Origin: an uncultured Robiginitomaculum sp. | Lineage (GTDB): Bacteria; Pseudomonadota; Alphaproteobacteria; Caulobacterales; Maricaulaceae | Direction of reading: 5' to 3' | DNA: 60,025 nt | NCBI GenBank assembly: GCA_938015875.1 | Contig: CALLXE010000023.1 | Span: 1 to 60,025 of the forward strand | Shown: positions 44,719-53,876 of the stretch, one piece after another | Layout of the letters: each line of letters begins with the position of its first letter | How positions within the stretch are numbered: the first letter of the stretch is position 1 | Program-made: the position numbers and the translations under genes | The notes under the pieces: generated by a model | What the model saw: the letters and a program-made list of their open reading frames with translations, nothing else | Databases searched by the model: none | Told to the model about the DNA's origin: nothing

Positions 44719-45459
44719 ATGGCCGGTCAAAAGACACCCGAAATATCCGTCGTCATTCCCGTTTATAATGAACAGGAAAATGTCGGCCCGCTGGCCCGCG
44801 AAATTCACGCGGCCTTGGGCCATAAGAATTATGAGATGATTTTCGTCAATGATTGTTCCACCGATGACACGCTGAAAAACCTGCAGGCGCTTAAGGCGGA
44901 ATTGCCGGCCTTGCGCGCCGTATCTCACCGCGAAAACGCCGGGCAAAGCCGCAGCGTCCGCACCGGCATTTTAGCGGCGCGCGCGCCGGTCATCGGAACG
45001 CTCGACGGGGATATGCAAAATGATCCGGCCGATTTGCCGGCAATGTATGACAGTCTGACCCGCGCAGATGCGCCTGAAAACCTGGCGCTAATCGGCGGGG
45101 ACAGAACGGCAGGCCGTAAAGATACGGCGGCCAAGAAAATGGCGTCCAAACTCGGTAACGGCATTCGCAAACGTCTGCTGAACGATGACTGCAATGACAC
45201 CGGGTGCGGGATTAAAGTGTTTAAGCGCGAGGCGTTTTTGCTCCTGCCGTATTTTGATCACATCCACCGCTATATCCCGGCGCTCATGGCTCGCGAGGGG
45301 TATACGTCAGAATTTATGGCGGTCAATCATCGGGCCCGCGAATTCGGCGTCTCTAAATATACAAATTTCGGACGGTTGAAAGTTTCCATTGCCGATCTGC
45401 GCGGCGTATTGTGGCTGAAAAAGCGCGCACGTAATCCCAAAGGGTGGGACGAAGCTTAG
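44719..45459 (+). CDS. GT2 glycosyltransferase (dolichyl-phosphate mannosyltransferase-like)
   Basis: A 246-residue GT-A enzyme of the DPM1/ArnC type. EISVVIPVYNEQENVGPL opens the fold, the DXD-type motif is in GTLDGDMQNDPADLP, and GCGIKVFKREAFLLLPYF is the acceptor loop. No C-terminal membrane helices are present, so it is the soluble type. It probably transfers a sugar from a nucleotide sugar to a polyprenyl phosphate, which could feed the GT39 enzyme at 38463. AGGAGC precedes the ATG. The next gene starts five bases after the stop. Confidence 0.85.
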   Translation: MAGQKTPEISVVIPVYNEQENVGPLAREIHAALGHKNYEMIFVNDCSTDDTLKNLQALKAELPALRAVSHRENAGQSRSVRTGILAARAPVIGTLDGDMQNDPADLPAMYDSLTRADAPENLALIGGDRTAGRKDTAAKKMASKLGNGIRKRLLNDDCNDTGCGIKVFKREAFLLLPYFDHIHRYIPALMAREGYTSEFMAVNHRAREFGVSKYTNFGRLKVSIADLRGVLWLKKRARNPKGWDEA

Positions 45460-45463
45460 GGCG

Positions 45464-46834
45464 ATGCGAGGGTCTGCCTCTGATCAAAAGGTCATCAACG
45501 CGGCCATGGCGGTTTTGGCCGCCGCGCCGGGCTTGCCGAGTCGGGCTGATCTGGCGCAAGAGCTGTCGGACGGCGTCGCGGCGCAGCGTCGCGGTTATTA
45601 CCTGCCTGATGAAGACGAGCGCCTGCGCGCCGGATTTCACCGTTATCTCGCCGTGCGCGTCTCCCTTTGGGATGCTGTGCAGAATCTGCTGCCGATAGTG
45701 GACCGCAGGGCGCGCGCCAAAAAGCTTGATTTTTACCGCGCTTATGGCATTGCCCTTTGCGCCTCTGCCATGCTGTGGCGCACGGGGCATGCCCTGCTTG
45801 ATATGGCGCAGGGCCGTGACGTCGTTTGGAAAAAACTCGACGAAGCCGAGCCGCGTTACGGTATAGAGCGAAAAACCTTCACATATATGTACGCCGGCCT
45901 GACCTCACCGAAAATCATGGCGAAATATCGAAAGTCGTGGCGATATTACAGGCGGCATACGGCGCAAATTAACGCGGCCCTGAGCGGAGACCCGTTTGAA
46001 GGGATTGTCCCCCTTTTGCAAAATGAGGCCGGTCTCGCCCCGCCAACGATCCGCGAGTCGATTTATGAACGGCTGCATTTTCGCGGTTTCTCTTATCGCC
46101 GGCGGCACATTTCGGCGGCCCGCAAAACTTTGTTTGCGGTTTTTGAAGCCTCCGGCGCGCGCATTGCCGAACTGAAGCAGCCCTTTATCAAGCCGTCCGG
46201 CAGTCCCAAGCGTGTCAATGACGCCGTGCGGGCCAAAGTTTTGGATTTTTGCCGGCCGGGGGATGTGTTTATCACCCGCCATGATGACGCTCTGTCCAAT
46301 GTGTTTTTGCCGGGCTTCTGGCCGCACGGGGCGCTGTTTTTAGGTAATGCTGTGCAGCGCGCTGCCCTTGGCTTGCCTGATATTGAAACGGCGCGCCATC
46401 ATCACGGCGAGCGCATTGTCTTTATAGAGTCCAAAAAAGACGGCGTTTTGTTTCGCCCGATCGAAGATACGTTGGAGCTGGATGCCTTTATTATTATGCG
46501 TCCAAACCTCAGCGATAATGACCTGCGCGCCGCATTAAGCCGCGCCATGTCTCATGTCGGAAAACTTTATGATTTCGCATTTGATTTTTCGTCTGCGGAC
46601 AGGCTTGCCTGCACGGAGCTTATTTATCGAAGCTACCATATGGCCGGAGACATTCGGTTTAAGCCTGAAGACATTGCCGGGCGCACCTGCCTGTCAGCAG
46701 AAGCCCTGATGAACCAAGCCATCGGCTCAGGCAATTTTGATGTGGTGGCGGCTTACGGCATAAACGGTGATATGTGGGAAGACGGCAGCGCGGCGCACGC
46801 GGCACTGGCCGGCAGTTTCAGTTCTGAGTTTTAA
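45464..46834 (+). CDS. YiiX/YebB-type permuted NlpC/P60 hydrolase
   Basis: A 456-residue protein. Residues 1-250 form a helical domain without recognised relatives. The C-terminal part matches the YiiX/YebB-like (poxvirus G6R) branch of the papain-like NlpC/P60 superfamily: RPGDVFITRHDD, the His of FWPHGALFLGN and the Cys of LACTELIYRSY are the permuted catalytic pair. Such enzymes cleave amide or ester bonds, often in lipids or peptides. The gene follows the GT2 gene by five bases, suggesting a shared envelope pathway. Confidence 0.75.
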   Translation: MRGSASDQKVINAAMAVLAAAPGLPSRADLAQELSDGVAAQRRGYYLPDEDERLRAGFHRYLAVRVSLWDAVQNLLPIVDRRARAKKLDFYRAYGIALCASAMLWRTGHALLDMAQGRDVVWKKLDEAEPRYGIERKTFTYMYAGLTSPKIMAKYRKSWRYYRRHTAQINAALSGDPFEGIVPLLQNEAGLAPPTIRESIYERLHFRGFSYRRRHISAARKTLFAVFEASGARIAELKQPFIKPSGSPKRVNDAVRAKVLDFCRPGDVFITRHDDALSNVFLPGFWPHGALFLGNAVQRAALGLPDIETARHHHGERIVFIESKKDGVLFRPIEDTLELDAFIIMRPNLSDNDLRAALSRAMSHVGKLYDFAFDFSSADRLACTELIYRSYHMAGDIRFKPEDIAGRTCLSAEALMNQAIGSGNFDVVAAYGINGDMWEDGSAAHAALAGSFSSEF

Positions 46835-46872
46835 TCCCCTCACCGAATAACATCAACGCCTGAAACGAAAAT

Positions 46873-46886
46873 TGACAGCGCTGTCA
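46873..46886. promoter_or_regulatory. LacI-type operator upstream of glk
   Basis: The perfect palindrome TGACAGCGCTGTCA has the central GCGC of LacI-family operators. It lies 50 bases before the glucokinase start, a good position for control by a sugar-responsive LacI regulator. No lacI-family gene is present in this window. Confidence 0.6.
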
Positions 46887-46935
46887 TGCGCAGTTAAGAG
46901 GACGGACAATAAATATAAATTCAGGGGAGTTGGGG

Positions 46936-47907
46936 ATGACAGATCGCACGTCGATTTTGGCCGCAGATGTCGGCGGCACAAATGCACGCTTTGCCTATTT
47001 GACCCATCGCCCGACTTTGGGTTGGGACGTGGACGGGTTTAAGAAATTCCGCGTGCGGGATTTTGAAACCTTTGAAGACGCCTTGCGTGATTTTGTCGGT
47101 GAGGTCGGAGAGCCGGCAACCAAGCTCGCGATTTGCGCGGCCGGCGTGGTCATCGACAATAAAGTCAAACTGACGAATGCGAATTGGACTATTGACGGAC
47201 CGGCGTTGATAAAAGATTTGGGCCTGACAGATTGCAGGATCGTTAATGATTTTGCCGCTATGACCCGGTCAATTCCCGAACTGGACGCTGATGATTTTGA
47301 CGTTTTACTTCCCGGCGACGGCGACCCGGCGGCGCCGATATTGGTCGCCGGTCCCGGCACCGGGTTCGGCGTCGGCTATTTACTGCCGCTGGCCTCCGGC
47401 TGGCACGTCATGACAACGGAGGGCGGGCATCAGGCCTACGCCCCGGTCACCGACACAGAGGCAGCGCTGCTCAAAGCGCTGCGCCAAGATTTTGATTTTG
47501 TATCCCTCGAGCTTGTCAGCTCCGGCAGCGGTCTTCCGGCTGTCCATAAAGCTATGTGCGCCGTTCACGGCGTGGCTTATGAAGACTTGCCGCCGGCAGA
47601 AATTGCCAAGCGCGCCCTGTCCGGCAACCTGCTTTACAAAGATATCGTTGATGTGCGGGCCTGCGCAACAATGGGCGCAATGGCTGATTTGGTGCTGGCA
47701 GGGGGCGCGTTGGGCGGGGCTGTTTTGGCCGGCGGTGTCAGCGAGCGCATGGTTGATTTCTTTAAGCAAAAAGACCCGATGGCGCGGTTCTTAAATCGCG
47801 GACCGCGCAGTGATTATATGGCGCGCGTTCCGTTACGCCTGCTGCATAATCCCTATGCGCCGCTTATCGGCGCGGCTGCGCTCTTGGATGACAGCGCGGT
47901 CTCCTGA
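46936..47907 (+). CDS. glk: Glucokinase
   Basis: A 323-residue ATP-dependent glucokinase of the bacterial Glk (ROK-distinct) family that makes glucose 6-phosphate. ILAADVGGTNARFAY is the phosphate-1 motif, VNDFAA is the sugar-binding/catalytic stretch with its Asp, and VAGPGTGFGVGYLLP and TEGGHQAYAP follow. I use the ATG at 46936 with GGGGAG upstream; a TTG at 46930 is unlikely. An operator-like palindrome lies upstream. Confidence 0.92.
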   Translation: MTDRTSILAADVGGTNARFAYLTHRPTLGWDVDGFKKFRVRDFETFEDALRDFVGEVGEPATKLAICAAGVVIDNKVKLTNANWTIDGPALIKDLGLTDCRIVNDFAAMTRSIPELDADDFDVLLPGDGDPAAPILVAGPGTGFGVGYLLPLASGWHVMTTEGGHQAYAPVTDTEAALLKALRQDFDFVSLELVSSGSGLPAVHKAMCAVHGVAYEDLPPAEIAKRALSGNLLYKDIVDVRACATMGAMADLVLAGGALGGAVLAGGVSERMVDFFKQKDPMARFLNRGPRSDYMARVPLRLLHNPYAPLIGAAALLDDSAVS

Positions 47908-47924
47908 CGCTGAGGGCAGGTATT

Positions 47925-47937
47925 GTGAAAGTTTCAC
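47925..47937. promoter_or_regulatory. Palindrome upstream of the gsp operon
   Basis: GTGAAA and TTTCAC are perfect inverted arms around one base. It lies about 86 bases before gspC, in the only gap upstream of the secretion operon (47908-48023), so it may be a regulator site. The regulator is unknown, and a short palindrome can arise by chance. Confidence 0.35.
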
Positions 47938-48023
47938 TTTCCTTACAGCGCTAAAAAGGCTTTCTTATGGCTGACTTTACAAGTCTGCTGTTTCGCAGGC
48001 TTTAAACCGGACAGGAGGCGACC

Positions 48024-48842
48024 ATGGCAAGCCGCACAGCAAATTGGCCCGGACGGGCTTTTGGGCTTTTTGAATTAGCGCTTCTTGCGCTGATTGCTTT
48101 TGTGCTTGTAAAGGCTGTGCTGACTTATATTTGGCCCCAAAGCGTCTGGAAACCTGTGGCGATCAACACGGCAGCCGCTGTAAACGCAGCATCCACATCA
48201 AACGCCCCGGCGCTGAATTTGGCGTTCGATCCGTTCTACCGCGCGCGCGGCGCCGCGGCTCCGGTGCAAAATAATGTTATTGGAGAAGACGCGCCGGAGA
48301 CAACGCTGGACTTAAAACTGTTTGGCCTGCGCGCCGACAGCCTTGATGAAACCGGCAGCGCGATTTTGGAAACCCCTGACCGTGTTCAGCAGACTTACCG
48401 TATCGGCGATGAGATTATTTCAAATGTTTTTCTGCGCGCCGTGACCAAAAGCTATATTGTTCTTGAGGCCGGAGGGCAGCTTGAGCGCCTGACGTTTAAT
48501 AAACGTGAGAGCAAGCTGACAGCGGCCATGACCAAACCGGAAGCTGAATCCGTGCAACCGGCAAAGGCGCGGCCGGCACAAATTTCATTAAACGATTTCA
48601 TCGTTCGCGTGAAACAAGTGTCAGTTAATGGCGGGCCGAAGGTTAAGGGGCTGACTGTAATGCCACGCGGTGACGGCGCAGCTTTCGCGCAGGCCGGATT
48701 TAAACCCGGTGATGTGATAATCAAAGTCAACGGCTTGATGTTAACAAATCCGGCCGCGATGAAAAAATTTGAAAATGCGAAAGGCGGCACATTCACCGTG
48801 CTGCGCAATAACCGCACTATGACAATACAGGTAGGCCAATGA
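48024..48842 (+). CDS. gspC: Type II secretion system protein GspC
   Basis: A 272-residue bitopic inner-membrane protein. One N-terminal helix (about 12-37) is followed by the periplasmic homology-region domain (LDLKLFGLRAD, AILETPDRVQQTYRIGDEI) and a C-terminal PDZ domain (KGLTVMPRGDGAAFAQAGF, GDVIIKVNGLML). GspC links the inner-membrane platform with the secretin and helps recognise cargo. AGGAGG precedes the ATG. It is the first gene of a one-way gsp operon and overlaps gspD by four bases. Confidence 0.92.
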   Translation: MASRTANWPGRAFGLFELALLALIAFVLVKAVLTYIWPQSVWKPVAINTAAAVNAASTSNAPALNLAFDPFYRARGAAAPVQNNVIGEDAPETTLDLKLFGLRADSLDETGSAILETPDRVQQTYRIGDEIISNVFLRAVTKSYIVLEAGGQLERLTFNKRESKLTAAMTKPEAESVQPAKARPAQISLNDFIVRVKQVSVNGGPKVKGLTVMPRGDGAAFAQAGFKPGDVIIKVNGLMLTNPAAMKKFENAKGGTFTVLRNNRTMTIQVGQ

Positions 48843-50713
48843 GATTTTGTAAAACTTTAATGTTGGGCGCGGCGATTGCGGCGGGCGCGATGGCAATTCC
48901 TGCCTATGCCGCAGGCGATCATCAAATCACTATGCAGCAAGCTGACATTCGCGCCTTTATTGATGACGTGTCCATTGTCACCGGCCGTACATTCTTGGTC
49001 GACCCGCGCGTGCAGGGCAAAGTCACCATATCCTCCGAGCAGTCCCTGTCCCCGGGCGAAGTATTTGAGGTCTTCAAAGATGTGTTGCGCGTTCACGGCT
49101 ATACGTTGATCCGCACGGCCGGCGGTGAATACCGCGTTACGCTTTTGCAAGGGGCTGCCCAAGACGCGCCGTTTGTGCAAAATACAGGATACGCCGGTAC
49201 GCTGGCGACCACGGTCATTAAGCTGCAAAATACAGATGCCTCAGAAGCGGCGAAAATGATTAAGCCGGTTTTGCATTCTCAGGGCATTTTGACCGCCACC
49301 CCCGGCGGCAGTGTTTTGGTCATTACCGATTTTCCCGAAAACCTGCGCAAAGCCCGCGAGATTATCAGCGCCCTTGATAACGACACCCGCGCCATTGAAA
49401 CCGTACAGCTTAGCAATCTCACGGCCCTTGACGCAGAGTCCGCGCTTAAAACTTTGGCGGGGTCAAAGCCTAAATATAAGGTCGTTGCCATGCCCGGAAG
49501 TAACAGCTTGATCTTAGAGGGCGACGCGGCGGAGATTGCGCGTATCCGGCCAATCATAATGCAGATGGACCGCGGCGGCGCAGCGGCGCGGGGCGCGGTC
49601 AGCGTCGTGCCTTTGCGGTTTGCCGACGGTAAAAGCCTGATTGAAGTTCTGAATAATTTGCTTCCGGCCTATACCCGCGACGGACAGCCGGAACCGACCG
49701 TAGCTTACGAGCCCGGCAGTAATGCTTTGGTGGTCTCGGCTACAGGAGAGACGCAGCAAGCGCTTGAGCAGATTATCCGCCGTCTTGACGTGCGCCGCCC
49801 GCAGGTTCTTGTTGAGGCCATTATTGTTGAGATTTCCGACGGGGCCGCCGAAGATTTGGGCGTGCAATTTGCGCTGGGCGGCATTAACGGCAATCCGATC
49901 CCCTTCATGGGGTCAAACTTTTCCCGCCAAGCGCCAAACATACTGACATTGGCCGGCGCGGTGGCGGATTCTGAAATTACGACCGGAACGGATACAACAG
50001 GCAGTTTGCAGACGGCAGCGCTGAACTCCCTGCTGGGTCTTGACGGCGGGATTATCGGCGGGGCAGGGCAAAGCAATGATACGCTGTTTTCGATTATCCT
50101 GAACGCGGTCAACAGAGACGAAAATTCCAATGTTTTGTCGACGCCGTTTGTGACCACCCTTGATAATGTGCCGGCCCGGTTTATCGTCGGGCAAAACATT
50201 CCCATTACCAGCGGCGAGAGCCTGGGCGGCAATAACATCAATCCGTTTCGTACATTTGAGCGCGAAGATGTCGGCATTAAATTAAACGTCACGCCGCAAA
50301 TCAGCGAAGGCGATGTTATCCGTCTTGCGATTGTCCAAGAGGTCAGTTCTATCTCCGGTGCCTTGTCCAGCGTGTCGTCTGATTTTGTTATCAATACCCG
50401 CGAAATTGAAACGACAGTGCTCGCCAATGACGGCGAAATAATTGTGCTCGGCGGCCTGATCGAAGAGATAGATGAATTTGAAGAGGAAAAAATTCCGTAT
50501 CTGGGCGACGCGCCTGTTATCGGCCGGCTGTTTCGCTCTGAAGGTCGTGAGAAAAACCGTACAAATCTGATGGTATTTCTACGCCCGACCATAATTCGAA
50601 ATCGCGACGATTCAAACACGTCGACCCAAAGGCGTCTTGATCAAATCCGCGCTATTGATCGCGCGCAGACCGGGAACGACGTTTCAAAATTTGACCGGAT
50701 GGTGCCGCAATAA
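48839..50713 (+). CDS. gspD: Type II secretion system secretin GspD
   Basis: A 624-residue outer-membrane channel protein. The signal peptide ends at IPAYA. The N0 domain begins QITMQQADIRAFIDDVSIVTG, N1-N3 repeats follow (for example IKLQNTDASEAAKMIKPVL), and the secretin domain includes VLVEAIIVEISDG, LSTPFVTTLDN and GIKLNVTPQI, with IVLGGLIEE near the end. It ends soon after the barrel with no long pilotin-binding domain, so self- or other-lipoprotein-assisted assembly is possible. Confidence 0.96.
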   Translation: MRFCKTLMLGAAIAAGAMAIPAYAAGDHQITMQQADIRAFIDDVSIVTGRTFLVDPRVQGKVTISSEQSLSPGEVFEVFKDVLRVHGYTLIRTAGGEYRVTLLQGAAQDAPFVQNTGYAGTLATTVIKLQNTDASEAAKMIKPVLHSQGILTATPGGSVLVITDFPENLRKAREIISALDNDTRAIETVQLSNLTALDAESALKTLAGSKPKYKVVAMPGSNSLILEGDAAEIARIRPIIMQMDRGGAAARGAVSVVPLRFADGKSLIEVLNNLLPAYTRDGQPEPTVAYEPGSNALVVSATGETQQALEQIIRRLDVRRPQVLVEAIIVEISDGAAEDLGVQFALGGINGNPIPFMGSNFSRQAPNILTLAGAVADSEITTGTDTTGSLQTAALNSLLGLDGGIIGGAGQSNDTLFSIILNAVNRDENSNVLSTPFVTTLDNVPARFIVGQNIPITSGESLGGNNINPFRTFEREDVGIKLNVTPQISEGDVIRLAIVQEVSSISGALSSVSSDFVINTREIETTVLANDGEIIVLGGLIEEIDEFEEEKIPYLGDAPVIGRLFRSEGREKNRTNLMVFLRPTIIRNRDDSNTSTQRRLDQIRAIDRAQTGNDVSKFDRMVPQ

Positions 50714-52216
50714 ATGAGCGCCGGTGATGATACAACTCTGCCAAAGCTAAGTTATGCCTTTGCCCGCGCCAATGGCGTTTTGGCCGGCATGGAGGACGGG
50801 CAGGCTGTTTTAACGGCGCGCGACACGACGTCTTTGGAAGCGCTGCTGGAAGCGCGACGCATTCTTGACCGGCCGGCAAAACTTCACCGCATCAGCGGGG
50901 CAGAATTTGAAACGCTGATCTCGCAAGTCTACGCCCAAGGTGATTTGTCCGAGACGGCCGAAACCGCTATGGACGGCCCGGAAGGCCTGTCCGCTCTGGC
51001 CGATAATCTGCCGCAAACCTCCGACCTGCTCGGGGCTGATGATGACGCGCCGGTGATTCGCCTGATTAACGGGATATTGCAGGAAGCTATTCGCACGCGG
51101 GCGTCGGACATTCATATAGAGCCTTATGAGAAACGCCTTGCCGTGCGCTTTCGCATCGACGGGGCTTTGCGCGATATGCTTGATTTGTCCGCGCGCTTGT
51201 CTTCGGTTTTAGTCAGCCGGGTTAAAGTTATGGCGCAGCTTGATATTGCCAAAAAACGCGTTCCCCAAGACGGACGGTTTTCACTGAACCTTGGCGAGCG
51301 CGCCGTCGATGTTCGTGTCTCGACACTGCCGTCTCAATATGGCGAGCGGGTTGTGATGCGGATTTTGGAAAAAACAACTGCCCTGCTTAATATGGCTGAT
51401 CTGGGCATGGAACCGGATATTCTCACGGCGTTGAATTCTGCGCTGCAGCGTCCAAACGGTATTATTCTTGTCACCGGCCCGACCGGTTCCGGTAAAACCA
51501 CGACGTTATATGCAGCCGTGTCAGGATTGAATGACGGGTCGCGCAATATTTTGACCGTCGAAGATCCGGTGGAATACGCGCTGGACGGTATCGGGCAAAC
51601 TCAGGTTAACAGCCAAGTCGGCATGAGCTTTGCGGCCGGTCTGCGCGCGATTTTGCGCCAAGACCCGGACGTTGTAATGGTCGGCGAAATCCGCGATCCT
51701 GAAACAGCAGAAATCGGCGTTCAGGCCGCTCTGACCGGGCATTTGGTTTTGTCGACCATCCACACAAATTCTGCGGTCGCCGCCATTGCCCGCCTTCGGG
51801 ATATGGGCGTCGAGCCATTCCTGCTCGCCTCGACGGTGACGGCAATTATGGCTCAGAGATTGGTGCGGCGCCTGTGCGAAGATTGCAAAGCGCCCTATAC
51901 GCCGACCGCTCGCGAACGGGATGAATTGGGCCTGTCCAAATCGGCTTTAAAAACGCCGTTCTTTAAGGCGCATGGATGCGAGAAGTGCAGCCATATCGGT
52001 TATTCCGGACGGCTTGGATTATACGAACTTGTGATTATGGACGACAAGCTGCGGGCTATGATTCATGATGGCTCGCGTGAAAGCGACATGGCCAGCTACG
52101 CCTTTCGAAATCGCGCAACTTTGCTGCAAAGCGGCGCGGCCCATGTCAAAGCAGGGCGCACCAGCGCGGAAGATGTGCTGCGGGTTTGCCGCGCTTCCAA
52201 TGCCGAGGACGGCTAA
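50714..52216 (+). CDS. gspE: Type II secretion ATPase GspE
   Basis: A 500-residue hexameric ATPase that powers pseudopilus assembly. An N-terminal N1E-like domain (1-100) is followed by the N2E domain (ASDIHIEPYEKRLAVRFRIDG), Walker A GPTGSGKTTTLYAA near 255, the Asp box (EDPVEYALDG), Walker B-region QDPDVVMVGEIRDPETA and the His box (GHLVLSTIHTN). The four-Cys zinc site CEDC...CEKC is complete. It starts immediately after the gspD stop. Confidence 0.96.
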   Translation: MSAGDDTTLPKLSYAFARANGVLAGMEDGQAVLTARDTTSLEALLEARRILDRPAKLHRISGAEFETLISQVYAQGDLSETAETAMDGPEGLSALADNLPQTSDLLGADDDAPVIRLINGILQEAIRTRASDIHIEPYEKRLAVRFRIDGALRDMLDLSARLSSVLVSRVKVMAQLDIAKKRVPQDGRFSLNLGERAVDVRVSTLPSQYGERVVMRILEKTTALLNMADLGMEPDILTALNSALQRPNGIILVTGPTGSGKTTTLYAAVSGLNDGSRNILTVEDPVEYALDGIGQTQVNSQVGMSFAAGLRAILRQDPDVVMVGEIRDPETAEIGVQAALTGHLVLSTIHTNSAVAAIARLRDMGVEPFLLASTVTAIMAQRLVRRLCEDCKAPYTPTARERDELGLSKSALKTPFFKAHGCEKCSHIGYSGRLGLYELVIMDDKLRAMIHDGSRESDMASYAFRNRATLLQSGAAHVKAGRTSAEDVLRVCRASNAEDG

Positions 52217-53419
52217 ATGGAGACGTTTGACTATGCCGCGATTGATAAAACCGGCCGCCGCCTGACGGGTTCCCTTGCCGCGGTTTCGGGCCGCGAAGCG
52301 CGGAATGTTTTGCGTGGCCGCAATTTAACGCCTGTCAGCGTCAAGGCCGCCAAAGCCAAAACAGCCGGTCCCGCGCGCCATAAAAAAGTCCCGCACAAAG
52401 ATTTAACGCAAGCCAGCCGGCAACTCGCCATCTTAATCGACGCCGCCACGCCCATAGAGCAAGCGCTGAAAATCGTCGCTTTGCAGTTTGAAAAATCGCC
52501 TATGCGCGGCGTGCTTTTGGATGTGCGGGCCAAAGTGCTGGAGGGCGCGCGTCTGTCCGAAGCTTTACGTTCTCATCCTAAAACTTTTGATAATCTGTAT
52601 GTCGCGCTGGTTGCGTCCGGTGAAGGGTCTGGCCGTCTGGCCTCTGTGATGGACCGCCTTGCTACGGATATGGAGGCGGCGCAAAAAATTCGCCGTAAAA
52701 TTATCGGCGCAACGGTTTACCCTCTGGTCCTGTCCGTGGTCGCTCTGGCTGTTGTCGTTATTTTAATGCTCGCCGTGGTCCCGAAAGTTGTCGCGCAATT
52801 TGATACATTCGGGCAGGATTTGCCGGGGCTCACAATGGCGGTTATCGGTATATCAGCGTGGCTGAAAGCTTACGGCTTAATCGCGCTGATCGCAATTATT
52901 GCCGGCGTCATCGGGTTTAATCTGGCCTTGCGTAATCCGGGGCTGCGATTGAAAAAAGACGCGCTGATGCTGCGATTGCCGCTGCTCGGCCGTGTGACGC
53001 GGGATTTAAACGCTGCGCGTTTTGCCCGCACTATTGCCGGACTTATCGACAGCGGGACGCCGTCTTTGCAATCTATGGAGACGGCGCGCCACACGCTGAA
53101 AAACACGGTCATGAACAAAGCTGTAACTGCGGCTGCCGTGCGGGTGCGCGAAGGTCAGGCCTTAAGTGAAGCGCTGCGCCGCACCCAAGTCTTCCCGCCG
53201 CTCGTGACCCAAATGGTGGCCGGCGGCGAGGCGAGCGGGGATATCGGCAAAATGTTTTCAAAATCTGCTGATTATCTGGAGAGCGAATTTGACGCCGCCA
53301 CTACAATATTTCTCAGCTTGCTTGAGCCTTTGATTATTATCTTTCTCAGTATTATTGTATTACTGATTATCGGCGCAATTTTTCTGCCCATCTTGCAGCT
53401 CAACACAATGGCCTTTTAA
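52217..53419 (+). CDS. gspF: Type II secretion platform protein GspF
   Basis: A 400-residue inner-membrane platform protein with two GspF cytoplasmic domains and three helices (about 165-190, 215-235 and 370-395). Conserved stretches are TRQLAILIDAATPIEQAL-like ASRQLAILIDAATPIEQ, VASGEGSGRLASVMDRLA and the duplicate MVAGGEASGDIGKMF. It couples GspE to pseudopilin insertion. The start follows the gspE stop directly. Confidence 0.95.
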   Translation: METFDYAAIDKTGRRLTGSLAAVSGREARNVLRGRNLTPVSVKAAKAKTAGPARHKKVPHKDLTQASRQLAILIDAATPIEQALKIVALQFEKSPMRGVLLDVRAKVLEGARLSEALRSHPKTFDNLYVALVASGEGSGRLASVMDRLATDMEAAQKIRRKIIGATVYPLVLSVVALAVVVILMLAVVPKVVAQFDTFGQDLPGLTMAVIGISAWLKAYGLIALIAIIAGVIGFNLALRNPGLRLKKDALMLRLPLLGRVTRDLNAARFARTIAGLIDSGTPSLQSMETARHTLKNTVMNKAVTAAAVRVREGQALSEALRRTQVFPPLVTQMVAGGEASGDIGKMFSKSADYLESEFDAATTIFLSLLEPLIIIFLSIIVLLIIGAIFLPILQLNTMAF

Positions 53420-53428
53420 GGAGACGAC

Positions 53429-53875
53429 ATGTTTAAATTTCTCAAGAAAAATAAAAAACTTGAAGCCGGATTCACATTGGTCGAAGTCATGGTGACGATG
53501 GTCATTATCGGTTTGCTGACAACATTTGTGGTGATGAATGTCCTTCCGGCCCAAGACAAAGCGATGGCGCAAAAAGCTAAAGCAGACATACGCAATATTG
53601 AAAATGCGCTGGAGCAATACCGCCTCGATATGCTGAATTATCCCGAGCAATCTGCCGGTCTCGACGCGCTTAAAGTGCTTCCGTCCGGGAGCCCGAATGA
53701 AGCGCGCTATCGCCCGGGCGGTTATGTAAAATTTCTGCCCAAAGATCCGTGGGGCCGTGATTATCTTTATGCCTATCCCGGTGAAAACGGCGTCGTTGAT
53801 ATCTATTCCTACGGGTCTGACGGACAGCCCGGCGGCGAAGGTCTTGCGGCTGATATTGTGAACTGGGAGCCGTAA
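53429..53875 (+). CDS. gspG: Major pseudopilin GspG
   Basis: A 148-residue major pseudopilin. A short basic leader ends in AG, cleaved before FTLVEVMVTMVIIGLL with the conserved Glu5. The C-terminal domain (LDALKVLPSG, FLPKDPWGRDYLYAYPGENG, IYSYGSDGQPGGEG) is the calcium-binding GspG fold. AGGAG precedes the ATG. Its end overlaps the ribosome site proposed for gspH. Confidence 0.96.
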   Translation: MFKFLKKNKKLEAGFTLVEVMVTMVIIGLLTTFVVMNVLPAQDKAMAQKAKADIRNIENALEQYRLDMLNYPEQSAGLDALKVLPSGSPNEARYRPGGYVKFLPKDPWGRDYLYAYPGENGVVDIYSYGSDGQPGGEGLAADIVNWEP

Positions 53876-53876
53876 T

